A stretch of DNA of 10,916 nt. Source: JBECKX01 sp964468475. Its GTDB lineage: Bacteria; Zixibacteria; MSB-5A5; CAIYYT01. Of this stretch, positions 1 to 6,140 are shown in pieces. Under the pieces are notes generated by a model. The model saw only the letters and a list, made by a program, of their open reading frames with translations, ran no database searches and was not told the origin of the DNA. Location: contig CAYXUL010000083.1 in NCBI GenBank assembly GCA_964468475.1, positions 1-10,916 of the forward strand, given 5' to 3'. Each line of letters begins with the position of its first letter. Position 1 is the first letter of the stretch. Position numbers and translations under genes: made by a program.

Positions 1-1
1 C

Positions 2-55
2 CCGCCGCCTGCCGACCCGGACAATGACGGCATACCGGAGTGCCCAGAGCCGTAG
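2..55 (+). CDS. C-terminal end of a protein with a calcium-loop-like motif (5' partial)
   Basis: Reading from base 2 gives 17 sense codons, PPPADPDNDGIPECPEP, then a TAG stop at 53-55. The stretch DPDNDGIPE has the D-x-D-x-D-G-x-x-E spacing of calcium-binding loops found in thrombospondin type-3 repeats, dockerins and EF-hand-like repeats of secreted proteins. The proline-rich lead-in is common between such repeats and the end of large exported bacterial proteins. The rest of the gene lies before the window, so no function can be given. A probable terminator follows about 20 bases after the stop, which supports this being a real gene end. The alternative is a chance reading frame, because only 17 codons are visible. 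Confidence 0.5.
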   Translation, partial: PPPADPDNDGIPECPEP

Positions 56-74
56 TAGATTAAGTTCTATAAGG

Positions 75-97
75 AACCTTGAGAGAGGGTTGTTTTT
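75..97 (+). terminator. Probable intrinsic terminator of the upstream partial gene
   Basis: AACCTT (75-80) pairs with AGGGTT (86-91) including one G-T wobble, around a GAGAG loop. After one G comes a run of five T (93-97). It lies 20 bases after the TAG at 53-55. The stem is short and A/T-rich, so termination may be only moderate. Confidence 0.42.
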
Positions 98-311
98 CGT
101 CGTGTAGTTGCGCCCGGCCGATGTGCCCATTCTACTCGTAGTATTGATAGAGCAGTTCTTCAGGGCGACTTGACATAATTTCACTTTCGTTTTGCCCGTC
201 ATTAGGCGATGTCGGGATATCAAGCGAGATCCTCAGCGAACAGGCCGAGCTATCGCAAGTGAGCCCGGCGGCAAGAGTATTCAACCAGGTTGTGCTCGCG
301 CGGACTTCCTC

Positions 312-719
312 CTAAGTCTCATTCTCCAGGCGCGCCTGGCTGATGGTAGGCTGAAACAGTTCTATAGGATTGCCCGACGGGTCTTCAACAATGATCTGTT
401 TCCCCCCCACGCCGTCGACAATTTCATTGCGAAATCGCGCTCTCGCTTTCCTGAGATTCTCAACCACGGCGTGGATATCTTCCACCTCTATCGCGAATCG
501 ATTCCAGCCTCCCGGTTGCTGCGGGGTGCCATCCGGCATTGGTTGTCCCCCACCTCCCTGCGGATTTGGTGCACTCAGCACCAGTCGCAAGCCGCCACGG
601 GTGAGCATCGCAAACGGCGGAGCTGGATGCATCACCAATTTGAAACCCAGGTATTTCGAGTAGAAGGTTATTGCTGAGTCAACATCGTTGACGATGTATC
701 GCACCTGTACCGTCGCCAT
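312..719 (-). CDS. VOC-superfamily (glyoxalase/dioxygenase-fold) protein
   Basis: This 135-residue single-domain protein has the vicinal oxygen chelate fold. Residues 6-26 (VRYIVNDVDSAITFYSKYLGF) form the first beta-alpha-beta unit. A second half begins near residue 72 (WNRFAIEVEDI) and ends in the signature EDPSGNPIELFQP (112-124). Glu120 matches the conserved C-terminal metal ligand. The other usual ligand positions carry Arg7/Tyr8 and Asn73/Arg74 instead of His or Gln, so a classical glyoxalase I metal site looks incomplete and the substrate cannot be named. A glycine-rich insert (54-71) lies between the halves. The ATG has a spaced AAGGAAA about 10 bases upstream, a mediocre Shine-Dalgarno. 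It lies 50 bases downstream of the aldo/keto reductase on the same strand, so the two may be co-transcribed. Cytoplasmic: no signal peptide is visible. Confidence 0.85.
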   Translation of the reverse strand: MATVQVRYIVNDVDSAITFYSKYLGFKLVMHPAPPFAMLTRGGLRLVLSAPNPQGGGGQPMPDGTPQQPGGWNRFAIEVEDIHAVVENLRKARARFRNEIVDGVGGKQIIVEDPSGNPIELFQPTISQARLENET

Positions 720-745
720 GTCAGTTCTTTCCTTTCATCACTGTC

Positions 746-763
746 CAGCACCCCGGGCTGCTG
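746..763. repeat. Small GC-rich inverted repeat between aldo/keto reductase and VOC genes
   Basis: CAGCA (746-750) and TGCTG (759-763) flank CCCCGGGC, whose inner CCC/GGG also pair. Neither side has a T-run, so this is not a standard terminator. It may be a processing hairpin between the two genes or have no function. Confidence 0.25.
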
Positions 764-769
764 TCATGT

Positions 770-1759
770 CTATGCGAACAAGCCTATCGACTCGGGGAGT
801 TTGGCAGCGATTTCTGCAAACTCACTTTCGGAGAGTCGATATTTCATCGCGCCGATAAATCCCGCAATTTGTCCGGGGCGACGCGCTCCTACAATAGCTG
901 CGGTAACTGTCGGATGCTGCAGTGTCCAGGCGACTGCGACATCCGCGACAGAACGATCGTGGCGATTGCCGATATCGCTCAGCAGATCGACAACTTCGAG
1001 ATTGCGGCTGAGATGTGGTTCCTTGAATGCGGGGTTAGCCTGCTTACGCCAGTCCGAGTCTGGCAGACGCTCGATGGCAGCGCGGTCATACTTGCCGGTC
1101 AAGAGGCCGTTGTGCATCGGCGAATAAACGATGACTCCTATGTTGTGCTCCGCGCAGTACGGCAGAACGCTCTCTTCAACCTGCCGCATCAGCATCGAAT
1201 ATGGTGGCTGCAACGAGGTGATCGACGCGATCTTTCGCACACGTTCCATCTCGTCGGCGTTGAAATTGGAGACGCCAATATAGCGTACCTTCCCCTGCTT
1301 CTTCAGATCGGCCATGGTGCTCCATGCCTCTTCAATTCCCTCGGCGGGAGTTCCGGGCGGAAATGACGGCCAGTGCACCTGGTAGAGATCGATGGTGTCA
1401 ACCTCCAGGCGCTTAAGGCTCAGTTCTACTTCACGCCTGAGTGAACCGGGCTCAAGGTTATGGGAGACCTTTCTCTGGTCGTCCCATACGAGGCTGCATT
1501 TGGTAAAGATGTATGGTTTCTTGTCACCGCTGATTTGCTTCATTGCCCGGGCAACGATTGTTTCAGCGTGGCCTAGACCGTAGATCGCTGCCGTGTCAAT
1601 CCAGTTGATCCCCTGCTCCACAGCCTCCAAAATTGTCGCAATTGAGTCGACATCGTCCTGCGGTCCCCAACTAAATCCCCCTTCTCCACCGATGGCCCAG
1701 GTACCGAGGCCGACCGGCGTGATCTTTAGGTCCGAGTCTCCAAGTTTTCTTAGTTCCAT
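770..1759 (-). CDS. Aldo/keto reductase family oxidoreductase
   Basis: This 329-residue NADPH-dependent AKR-type (beta/alpha)8 barrel would reduce aldehydes or ketones to alcohols in the cytoplasm; the substrate cannot be inferred. Numbering from the chosen start, the catalytic tetrad is Asp55 and Tyr60 (WIDTAAIYG), Lys87 (FTKCSLVW) and His129 (LYQVHWP). Also visible are GVSNF (162-166), QPPYS (184-188) and the cofactor-phosphate signature VGARRPGQI (290-298). I chose the ATG at 1759 because GAGGAG lies just upstream and family members begin close to MELRKLG. An in-frame ATG at 1792 would add 11 residues but has no Shine-Dalgarno. Length is normal for the family and all catalytic residues are present. 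A VOC-fold gene follows 50 bases downstream on the same strand, perhaps as a two-gene small-molecule/carbonyl unit. Confidence 0.93.
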   Translation of the reverse strand: MELRKLGDSDLKITPVGLGTWAIGGEGGFSWGPQDDVDSIATILEAVEQGINWIDTAAIYGLGHAETIVARAMKQISGDKKPYIFTKCSLVWDDQRKVSHNLEPGSLRREVELSLKRLEVDTIDLYQVHWPSFPPGTPAEGIEEAWSTMADLKKQGKVRYIGVSNFNADEMERVRKIASITSLQPPYSMLMRQVEESVLPYCAEHNIGVIVYSPMHNGLLTGKYDRAAIERLPDSDWRKQANPAFKEPHLSRNLEVVDLLSDIGNRHDRSVADVAVAWTLQHPTVTAAIVGARRPGQIAGFIGAMKYRLSESEFAEIAAKLPESIGLFA

Positions 1760-1852
1760 TCGCTCCTCTGCTTCGTAGTAAGAGTTACTCATGTGCTACG
1801 AAGCTATGGCGGGCAACGCAGGTAGTCGTGAGAAAACTCTCTTTTTCAATAC

Positions 1853-1897
1853 AAAAGGGCGGATTCAGGGATTAACGGTCTACTTGATTAAATCCGC
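1853..1897 (-). terminator. Weak candidate terminator overlapping the stop of the exported membrane protein
   Basis: On the minus strand GCGGATT (1897-1891), which contains the last sense codons, can pair with AATCCGC (1865-1859), and TTTT follows two C residues later. The loop is 25 bases and the T-run short, so this is only a possible terminator. It sits exactly where one is expected, between this gene and the aldo/keto reductase start. Confidence 0.28.
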
Positions 1898-2550
1898 ACC
1901 ACAATTCGTAATCCTGCCGCTCGATCCCGCACGGAACAGACCGGAACAACGATTATCGGAGACTGATGCAGTTTCGAGTTCAGGTGCCTGACCGCTTTCT
2001 TGACAGTTGCGATATCGAAGATTGCAGACCCAACAGTAATCACCGAGCTTGTCAGAAACACCGCCCAGGCAAGGTTGTATGAATCGTCCCCCGGACCGCA
2101 ATCCCAGCCACAGATCGCAAATGATGTAATAACGCCACCGACTCCCACTGTCCGTATGCCGATGCCCAGCCAGGCGCGACTTTTTAGCCCACTTTTGAAA
2201 TAGCCCAGGGACGGCCCCACAATCAGCCCCGGCAACGTGAGCACGATTGTGGGAAGCGGTGCGAGCGTACCAATCAGCGAATATTTGAAAGCCTGTGATT
2301 CAGATCTTGGCTCAAAGGCGCTGCCTGAAACTTCATTCGCATCGGCCTGGCTAAATTGAGGCGGTTCGAGCATCTCCAGCGCAAGTCGAAGTCCCGGACC
2401 TGACTCAGCACGACTCAGTGGGCATCCACACGATTTACGAGTTTCGTTCGCTGCTGAGATGTCAAATGCGAAGGCATTCAAGAGCATGGCCCCGATTAGC
2501 GCCAGCTGAATGCCTCTCCGCCGGGATGTTCTTGGCGCAAACCCACTCAT
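1888..2550 (-). CDS. Exported or membrane protein of unknown function
   Basis: Not assigned to a named family. The 220-residue product starts with a basic segment (RTSRRR, 7-12) and a hydrophobic stretch (14-30) ending near SAANE, which looks like a signal peptide. A Cys-Gly-Cys (41-43) follows. The C-terminal half is hydrophobic and glycine-rich: segments at about 91-118 including GPSLGYF (112-118), 126-147, and 160-177. It ends with DIATVKKAVRHLN (179-191) and a short beta-like tail, GLRIVVRI. From memory, the combination of GPSLGYF, DIxxAxxAxxxxN and a terminal GLxV-type strand occurs in conserved hypothetical proteins of environmental bacteria; that is recognition, not a search result. 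Start at 2550: the minus strand has GGGAG six bases upstream. A longer in-frame reading from 2661 overlaps the previous gene and lacks a ribosome site. The holin-like gene lies 56 bases upstream on the same strand. Confidence 0.75.
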   Translation of the reverse strand: MSGFAPRTSRRRGIQLALIGAMLLNAFAFDISAANETRKSCGCPLSRAESGPGLRLALEMLEPPQFSQADANEVSGSAFEPRSESQAFKYSLIGTLAPLPTIVLTLPGLIVGPSLGYFKSGLKSRAWLGIGIRTVGVGGVITSFAICGWDCGPGDDSYNLAWAVFLTSSVITVGSAIFDIATVKKAVRHLNSKLHQSPIIVVPVCSVRDRAAGLRIVVRI

Positions 2551-2570
2551 GATCGACTCCCTTCCGGCGT

Positions 2571-2590
2571 AGAGTCTGCGTGGTGACTCT
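2571..2590. repeat. Inverted repeat in the leader of the exported membrane protein
   Basis: AGAGTC (2571-2576) and GACTCT (2585-2590) are perfect 6-base arms with an 8-base loop, between the stop of the holin-like gene and the ribosome site of the next gene. There is no T-run, so it is not a classical terminator. It could be a transcript-processing hairpin or an operator. Just beside it CTTGAAT occurs twice (2589-2595 and 2601-2607), 12 bases apart. Confidence 0.3.
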
Positions 2591-2606
2591 TGAATCAACG
2601 CTTGAA

Positions 2607-2879
2607 TTAACCCTCCGGAGCCGATTTTGTCTTGTTCCCTACGAACATGTTGTAGACCCATGCGAAGAACGCGCCGAAGATGAGGCCGTCAAAGAAGGCC
2701 CAGATCAGGCCGATGACGCTTCCCAGTGGGCTTATGGAGAAACCGCGATAGACGAGTCCGATAAATGTTGTCTCACCGGTAGAACCTTCGAAGAGGATAA
2801 TCCACCAGGTCAGGGTAAACAAGGCCAGCCCCCAGGCGATGCCTGAAGTCAATGCCAGGGCTTTTACACTTAGTTTCAT
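2607..2879 (-). CDS. Two-TM small membrane protein of the type annotated as bacteriophage holin-like
   Basis: This 90-residue protein has two strong hydrophobic segments, about 8-30 and 53-79. The connecting loop carries the conserved-looking VYRGFSISPLGSVIG (43-57), and the tail is short and charged. The pattern (MKLSVKALALTSGIAWGLAL at the N terminus, LIWAFFDGLIFGAFFAW in TM2) is one I recognise from a chromosomal family that databases often label bacteriophage holin. No endolysin, spanin or other phage gene is nearby, so a lysis role is not supported. A housekeeping inner-membrane role is as likely. Start at 2879: GGAGG lies six bases upstream of ATG. It is followed 56 bases later by the exported membrane protein gene in the same direction, a possible two-gene transcript, and preceded by the strong terminator at 2999-3028, so it should have its own promoter. 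Confidence 0.78.
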   Translation of the reverse strand: MKLSVKALALTSGIAWGLALFTLTWWIILFEGSTGETTFIGLVYRGFSISPLGSVIGLIWAFFDGLIFGAFFAWVYNMFVGNKTKSAPEG

Positions 2880-2998
2880 GATAACCTCCAGAGTGTGGTT
2901 AATTTCTCTTACTCAGAGGTGAGGCGGGATGCTGTCCGTAACGAATAGCAGTGTTGACAGGTTGTGGCAAGCGCTTTCTGGAGGACACCCGCAACCAA

Positions 2999-3028
2999 AG
3001 AAAAAGCCGGATGATCGCTCACCCGGCT
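2999..3028 (-). terminator. Strong intrinsic terminator with GCGA tetraloop
   Basis: On the minus strand AGCCGGGTGA pairs with TCATCCGGCT (10 base pairs, one a G-T wobble) around GCGA, a GNRA-type tetraloop. TTTTTC follows directly. It starts 51 bases after the stop of the 35-residue lysine-rich gene and isolates it from the holin-like gene downstream. There is no matching T-run on the plus strand, so it acts on minus-strand transcription. Confidence 0.85.
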
Positions 3029-3079
3029 CACGATTTGATTTTAACGAACCAGAGTACGCGTACCTGTACCCACGGACGC

Positions 3080-3187
3080 CTACTTGCTCTTCTTCTCTTT
3101 CTTCAGTTTGCGCTTCTCTTTCTTGTCGTGCTGCGGTTTTTTCTTCGTCTCTTTGCCGCCCTTGTCTTTGCTATGACCTGCTCCCAT
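3080..3187 (-). CDS. Very small lysine-rich basic protein (35 residues)
   Basis: The minus strand reads ATG to TAG over 36 codons. AAGGAG lies eight bases upstream of the ATG, an almost ideal ribosome site, and the strong terminator at 2999-3028 lies 51 bases after the stop. The product starts MGAGHSKDKGGKETKKKPQH and continues with alternating Lys/Glu blocks (KKEKRKLKKEKK near 22-33). It has 15 Lys and 1 Arg in 35 residues and no hydrophobic segment, so it is soluble, highly basic and probably disordered or a single charged helix. Nucleic-acid or ribosome association is a reasonable guess by analogy with other tiny basic bacterial proteins, but it is not shown. Similar short K-rich proteins with a K-K-x-x-H-x-x-K-E-K-R core seem familiar from other bacteria. 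The real ribosome site and terminator argue against a chance frame. Confidence 0.72.
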   Translation of the reverse strand: MGAGHSKDKGGKETKKKPQHDKKEKRKLKKEKKSK

Positions 3188-3301
3188 AGCTCGTTCTCCT
3201 TATGCTGACTATTCATTATGCCGGATGGTTCAAATTCGGTCGATGACCTGATGAATCATGCGACCAATTCCGGTGTTTTCCTTCATTGCCATACCTATAA
3301 A

Positions 3302-3317
3302 GCATACACCAGTATGC
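3302..3317. repeat. Perfect inverted repeat GCATAC-N4-GTATGC
   Basis: GCATAC (3302-3307) and GTATGC (3312-3317) are perfect arms around ACCA, lying 115 bases upstream of the 35-residue gene and 85 bases downstream of the desaturase stop. On the minus strand TTTAT follows, so it might serve as a weak second terminator for the desaturase. Equally it could be an operator for the small gene. Confidence 0.35.
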
Positions 3318-3330
3318 CCCTTTGCACAAC

Positions 3331-3359
3331 AAAAAATCTGGTGAGAGAGGGCAGCCACC
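3331..3359 (-). terminator. Low-confidence terminator after the desaturase
   Basis: On the minus strand GGTG (3359-3356) can pair with CACC (3343-3340), and after AGA a run of six T follows (3336-3331), 46 bases past the desaturase stop. A competing stem, GGCAG with CTGCC, overlaps it. The T-run is good but the stem is weak. Confidence 0.3.
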
Positions 3360-3404
3360 CATTTTCCTGCCGGCACTGCGTTGAAATGCCTGGAGTTGAA
3401 ATGT

Positions 3405-4466
3405 TTAGCCTTGCACCTGCTCGGGCAGGCGACGATGACGGTACTGCTTTAGCTTGCCGAAGCTAATCATCTCACAGTTTTCCTCATCCCACAGGCGGTA
3501 ATTAAGTGCCTTCAAGCTGCGCCAGAACCCAACTGTCGGCACTTCGCGCTTCTGTTCCAGCGCGTGATGGCAAATCTCCAGCTTATAATTGGGGACTCGT
3601 TCATTAAGATGATGAATATGGTGGAAGCCGATGCTCCCCGAGAAAAATTGAAGCACTTTCGGGAGTCGATAAAAGGAACTGCCCGCCAGAGAAGCTTCGA
3701 CGAAGTCCCAGTTCTCTCCTCGTGCCCAATAGACACCTTCGAACTGATGCTGTACGTAGAACAGCCAGATCCCGAAAATGAGCCCGACGAAAATTACCGG
3801 AAACTGGACTATCAGGAAGTACTCGATGCCGACGGTCAGCCAAGCCGTAACCACAATTGCGGCGATTGCCAGATTGGTGCCCATCACACTGATAATATCG
3901 CGGCGATCCGAGGTCATGAGCTTGATCCTGTTCTGAATCAGCAGTATTTGCAGCGGGCCCAGCAAGAACATGACAAACGGATTACGATAGATGCGGTACT
4001 TAAGGCGTTCAGATCGAGAGGCCGATAAGTACTCGTCAACAGTCATCGTCGTCACGTCTCCGATACCGCGTTTATCCAGATTGCCGGACGTGGCGTGGTG
4101 TATTTTGTGGTTCTTAGTCCAGGAATAAAACGGCGTAAAAGTCAGAACGCCGGTGATCCTCCCCCAAAAACGGTTAGCTCGTTTTGACTTAAAGAAGGAT
4201 CCATGCCCGCAATCGTGGAAAATAATGAAGATACGAATGAGAAACCCTGCGGCCAGAATCGCAGGAGGAACAGCCAGCCAGAAACTAATCTTCAGGGCAA
4301 AATAGGTACCAACCAGCAAGATGAAGTAGGGCAGGAGAGAATCGACCAATTGCCAGATACTGCGAGCCCGGTCTGACTTTTGGAAACGACCCACAATTCG
4401 TGGAAGGGTAAAATCGGGCCGGCGTGTATTGTCACTCTGTGGGTTGTCTGAAGCGTGAGCCTGCAT
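3405..4466 (-). CDS. Membrane fatty acid desaturase (omega-6/delta-12 type)
   Basis: This 353-residue integral-membrane di-iron desaturase introduces a double bond into acyl chains of membrane lipids, using O2 and electrons from a ferredoxin- or cytochrome-type donor. All three histidine boxes are intact: HDCGH (84-88), HKIHH (120-124) and HHIHH (282-286). The expected spacing is kept, with hydrophobic segments near 43-60, 64-83, 165-176, 198-213 and 216-238. QHQFE (239-243) and the HHLNERVPNY motif after box 3 are typical of the bacterial delta-12/omega-6-like group. Regiochemistry cannot be decided from sequence. Start at 4466: GGAGG lies upstream at good spacing. The gene stands alone, with about 265 bases before it on the upstream side and no adjacent ferredoxin, reductase or two-component pair, so electron supply and temperature control must be encoded elsewhere. 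Confidence 0.93.
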   Translation of the reverse strand: MQAHASDNPQSDNTRRPDFTLPRIVGRFQKSDRARSIWQLVDSLLPYFILLVGTYFALKISFWLAVPPAILAAGFLIRIFIIFHDCGHGSFFKSKRANRFWGRITGVLTFTPFYSWTKNHKIHHATSGNLDKRGIGDVTTMTVDEYLSASRSERLKYRIYRNPFVMFLLGPLQILLIQNRIKLMTSDRRDIISVMGTNLAIAAIVVTAWLTVGIEYFLIVQFPVIFVGLIFGIWLFYVQHQFEGVYWARGENWDFVEASLAGSSFYRLPKVLQFFSGSIGFHHIHHLNERVPNYKLEICHHALEQKREVPTVGFWRSLKALNYRLWDEENCEMISFGKLKQYRHRRLPEQVQG

Positions 4467-4731
4467 CGGCGTCCTCCAAGTTGTGTCTTGCGAAAAATCC
4501 TGTAATTAAACCCGACAAACGATTCTCTACATTGTCGTGTTTCGCTCTCTGCAAGACCGCCGGTCCCAAGCTCAATTTCTTCAACTGCGACTGATAGCCT
4601 AAGCGGAGCGAATGTAATCAACGGAATTCAACCTGAGGCACAAGAGAATAGCCTGCCGAACAGGAGATTTCAGTTAATCTACCGTTTAACAAATGTGGAC
4701 AAGCTTCAGTTCCAGCTCTCTGGTCAGGATA

Positions 4732-5175
4732 TCACCGTTTCATCTGCTCAGCTGCGCGCTTTTCTATCACTTCCCGGGTCAGGTCTTCGACGTGCGTCCC
4801 CATCCACCACGAATTGCCGTGTTTATCCTTCACTCCTGCGGTCCGGTCGCCCCAGAACTGGTCCTCCGGTTTGGCGATTGATGTCGCTCCGGCTTCGAGA
4901 GCGCGCGCGTAGGTGGCATCGACATCCTTGACATAGACGAAGAGTGCGGCAGGAATCTGCGGTTTGTCGGCTGCAACTTCCCCCATCATAATAATCGAAT
5001 CGCCGATCTTGATTTCCGCGTGCACGATACTGCCGTCGGGGCTGGTGAAGCGTTCGACCACCTCGGCAGCAAAAGTGCTACGCATGAAATCAATCAGCTC
5101 TCCCAGGTTGGGGAGCATCATGGACGGCGTAACCGAGTGGTATTTGTCTGGCTGGTAATGTACTGGCACAGGCAC
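4732..5175 (-). CDS. VOC family protein, PhnB/YnfG-like
   Basis: This 147-residue protein belongs to the PhnB-like branch of the vicinal oxygen chelate superfamily. Visible signatures are YHSVTPSMML (12-21), HAEIKIGDSIIMMGE (52-66), LFVYVKDVDATYARALEAGA (78-97) and the family hallmark around DQFWGDRTAGVKDKHGNSWW (105-124), followed by MGTHVEDLT (125-133). Despite the PhnB label these proteins have no proven role in phosphonate breakdown; many are of unknown function and the substrate is not inferable here. The start codon is GTG at 5175, with AAGGAG only four bases upstream and no better ATG nearby. Length is normal. It is likely cytoplasmic and monocistronic: the neighbours are a desaturase and a PEP-CTERM gene with separate control. 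Confidence 0.9.
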   Translation of the reverse strand: MPVPVHYQPDKYHSVTPSMMLPNLGELIDFMRSTFAAEVVERFTSPDGSIVHAEIKIGDSIIMMGEVAADKPQIPAALFVYVKDVDATYARALEAGATSIAKPEDQFWGDRTAGVKDKHGNSWWMGTHVEDLTREVIEKRAAEQMKR

Positions 5176-5302
5176 AATTCTCCTTCCGTTCTATCTCGAT
5201 GTATCTACAATAGGAGATACGTTCACAAGAATGTACAGAAGAAGAATTTGCGCAATCGTAGTCACCCCTTTCTAGACGCTTCGCCCCTTGGCTCAATTTC
5301 GC

Positions 5303-5902
5303 TCAGCTAACTCGGCGATAGAAAGCGGCTCCAACTAACCCCAGTCCCAGGAGCAAGAGCGTTGTCGGCTCTGGCACCGTGGTGTCGGAAGTCGTAATCT
5401 CCAACTCCACCCCACAATTATAGTAGTGGCAGTCAGGATCAAAACCCAACCCGATTCGGCCGTCGTTAGCAGCATACGAATTCAGATCGCCAATGAGGCC
5501 CAGGCTGCTAAACGAGTAGGAGAGATTCTGCCGATGAGCGTAGTCCCCATAGGGATCACTGAAAGTCGCGATCCAGGGATTACCGGCAAAGGCATCGCCG
5601 CCGCCCTGATTATCGTAAGAGGACGAAACGCCGAGCGGGGCATAGTCGAGCAGGTGCATGTAAAGGGAGTCACCCGACTCGTAGGTCCAATCGCGGATCT
5701 GGTTGATTCGCAACACCGCTTCCACGATCGTAGCATTTGGATCCAGATCAATACCCCAGGTATAGTTGTAGTAATGATCCAGGTTGCTCAGATCGGAAGG
5801 CGTGGGGTAGTAGATCGTGCTGGTCATGGCGTTGGCAGCCGGGACCGCAATCAGGGTAAGTAGTGCCGCGAGAAGGATGAGTACTTTCGCGTGAGCAGAC
5901 AT
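5303..5902 (-). CDS. PEP-CTERM sorting-domain exported protein
   Basis: This 199-residue protein has an N-terminal signal peptide (hydrophobic 7-20, likely cleavage after ANA at 25). Its C-terminal PEP-CTERM tag is VPEPTT (177-182), then a Leu/Gly-rich membrane segment (183-194) and a basic end, YRRVS. Such proteins are exported, then recognised at the PEP motif by an exosortase and processed for surface or matrix release. The body is rich in Tyr, Asp, Ser and Gly with alternating beta-like stretches, including EAVLRINQIRDWTYESGDSL (61-80) and NQGGGDAF (98-105). It contains only two cysteines (158 and 163), which could form a disulphide. It looks like a small beta-sandwich domain; function unknown. 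No exosortase is in the window, so it must be encoded elsewhere. AAGGAG seven bases before ATG supports the start. A sigma-54-type promoter candidate lies about 55 bases upstream of the ATG. Confidence 0.9.
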   Translation of the reverse strand: MSAHAKVLILLAALLTLIAVPAANAMTSTIYYPTPSDLSNLDHYYNYTWGIDLDPNATIVEAVLRINQIRDWTYESGDSLYMHLLDYAPLGVSSSYDNQGGGDAFAGNPWIATFSDPYGDYAHRQNLSYSFSSLGLIGDLNSYAANDGRIGLGFDPDCHYYNCGVELEITTSDTTVPEPTTLLLLGLGLVGAAFYRRVS

Positions 5903-5957
5903 TGCTTGCTCCTTTCGAATTGATTAAAAGTGCTGTTTGTTCTTACGCAGTACCTAT

Positions 5958-5973
5958 AGCAAAGACCAAGCCA
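5958..5973 (-). promoter_or_regulatory. Candidate sigma-54 (RpoN) -24/-12 promoter of the PEP-CTERM gene
   Basis: On the minus strand TGGCTTGGTCTTTGCT matches the sigma-54 consensus TGGCACG-N4-TTGCW at TGGC, the G, TTGC and the final T. The key GG and GC dinucleotides are exactly 10 bases apart. Transcription would start near 5947, leaving a leader of about 45 bases before the ATG at 5902. It is established that PEP-CTERM genes in some bacteria are RpoN-dependent through the PrsK/PrsR system, so the context fits. Scanning upstream of the other genes by eye gave no match of this quality. Confidence 0.68.
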
Positions 5974-6008
5974 ACACCAGGTGAATGTGCTGCCGCGCAA
6001 CCCTTTGC

Positions 6009-6029
6009 TGTACTTAATTTTACAGTACA
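6009..6029. promoter_or_regulatory. Inverted repeat TGTACT-N9-AGTACA, candidate enhancer-binding site
   Basis: TGTACT (6009-6014) and AGTACA (6024-6029) are perfect inverted arms with a 9-base spacer, centred about 72 bases upstream of the predicted sigma-54 start. A third copy, AGTACA, is at 6049-6054, 25 bases from the second. Enhancer-binding proteins of sigma-54 typically bind paired inverted sites at this sort of distance. The identity of the binding protein is unknown. Confidence 0.45.
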
Positions 6030-6140
6030 CTGTTTAAGGGACTGCTTTAGTACATGTTACAGCTTGCTATGATTATCACGTTTCATGCAAATTTTTGCAC
6101 AGAGAGCGCCGGAGGAAGTGGGTCAATACTGACGAGTATG

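Noticed and set aside
869..1366. Plus-strand open frame opposite the aldo/keto reductase
   Set aside because: Antisense to an intact catalytic-tetrad enzyme; composition looks like a shadow frame.
2607..2879. Prophage remnant, because of the holin-like gene
   Set aside because: No lysis, integrase, structural or attachment-site sequence nearby, and the family is common in chromosomes.
3230..3292. 20-residue minus-strand frame upstream of the lysine-rich gene, a possible leader peptide
   Set aside because: The start has AGG only two bases away, or a poor site for the second ATG, and no attenuator-like structure follows. Chance is the simpler reading.
5426..5863. Plus-strand open frame opposite the PEP-CTERM gene
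   Set aside because: No ribosome site or family signature, and fully inside a gene with clear signal peptide and sorting tag.
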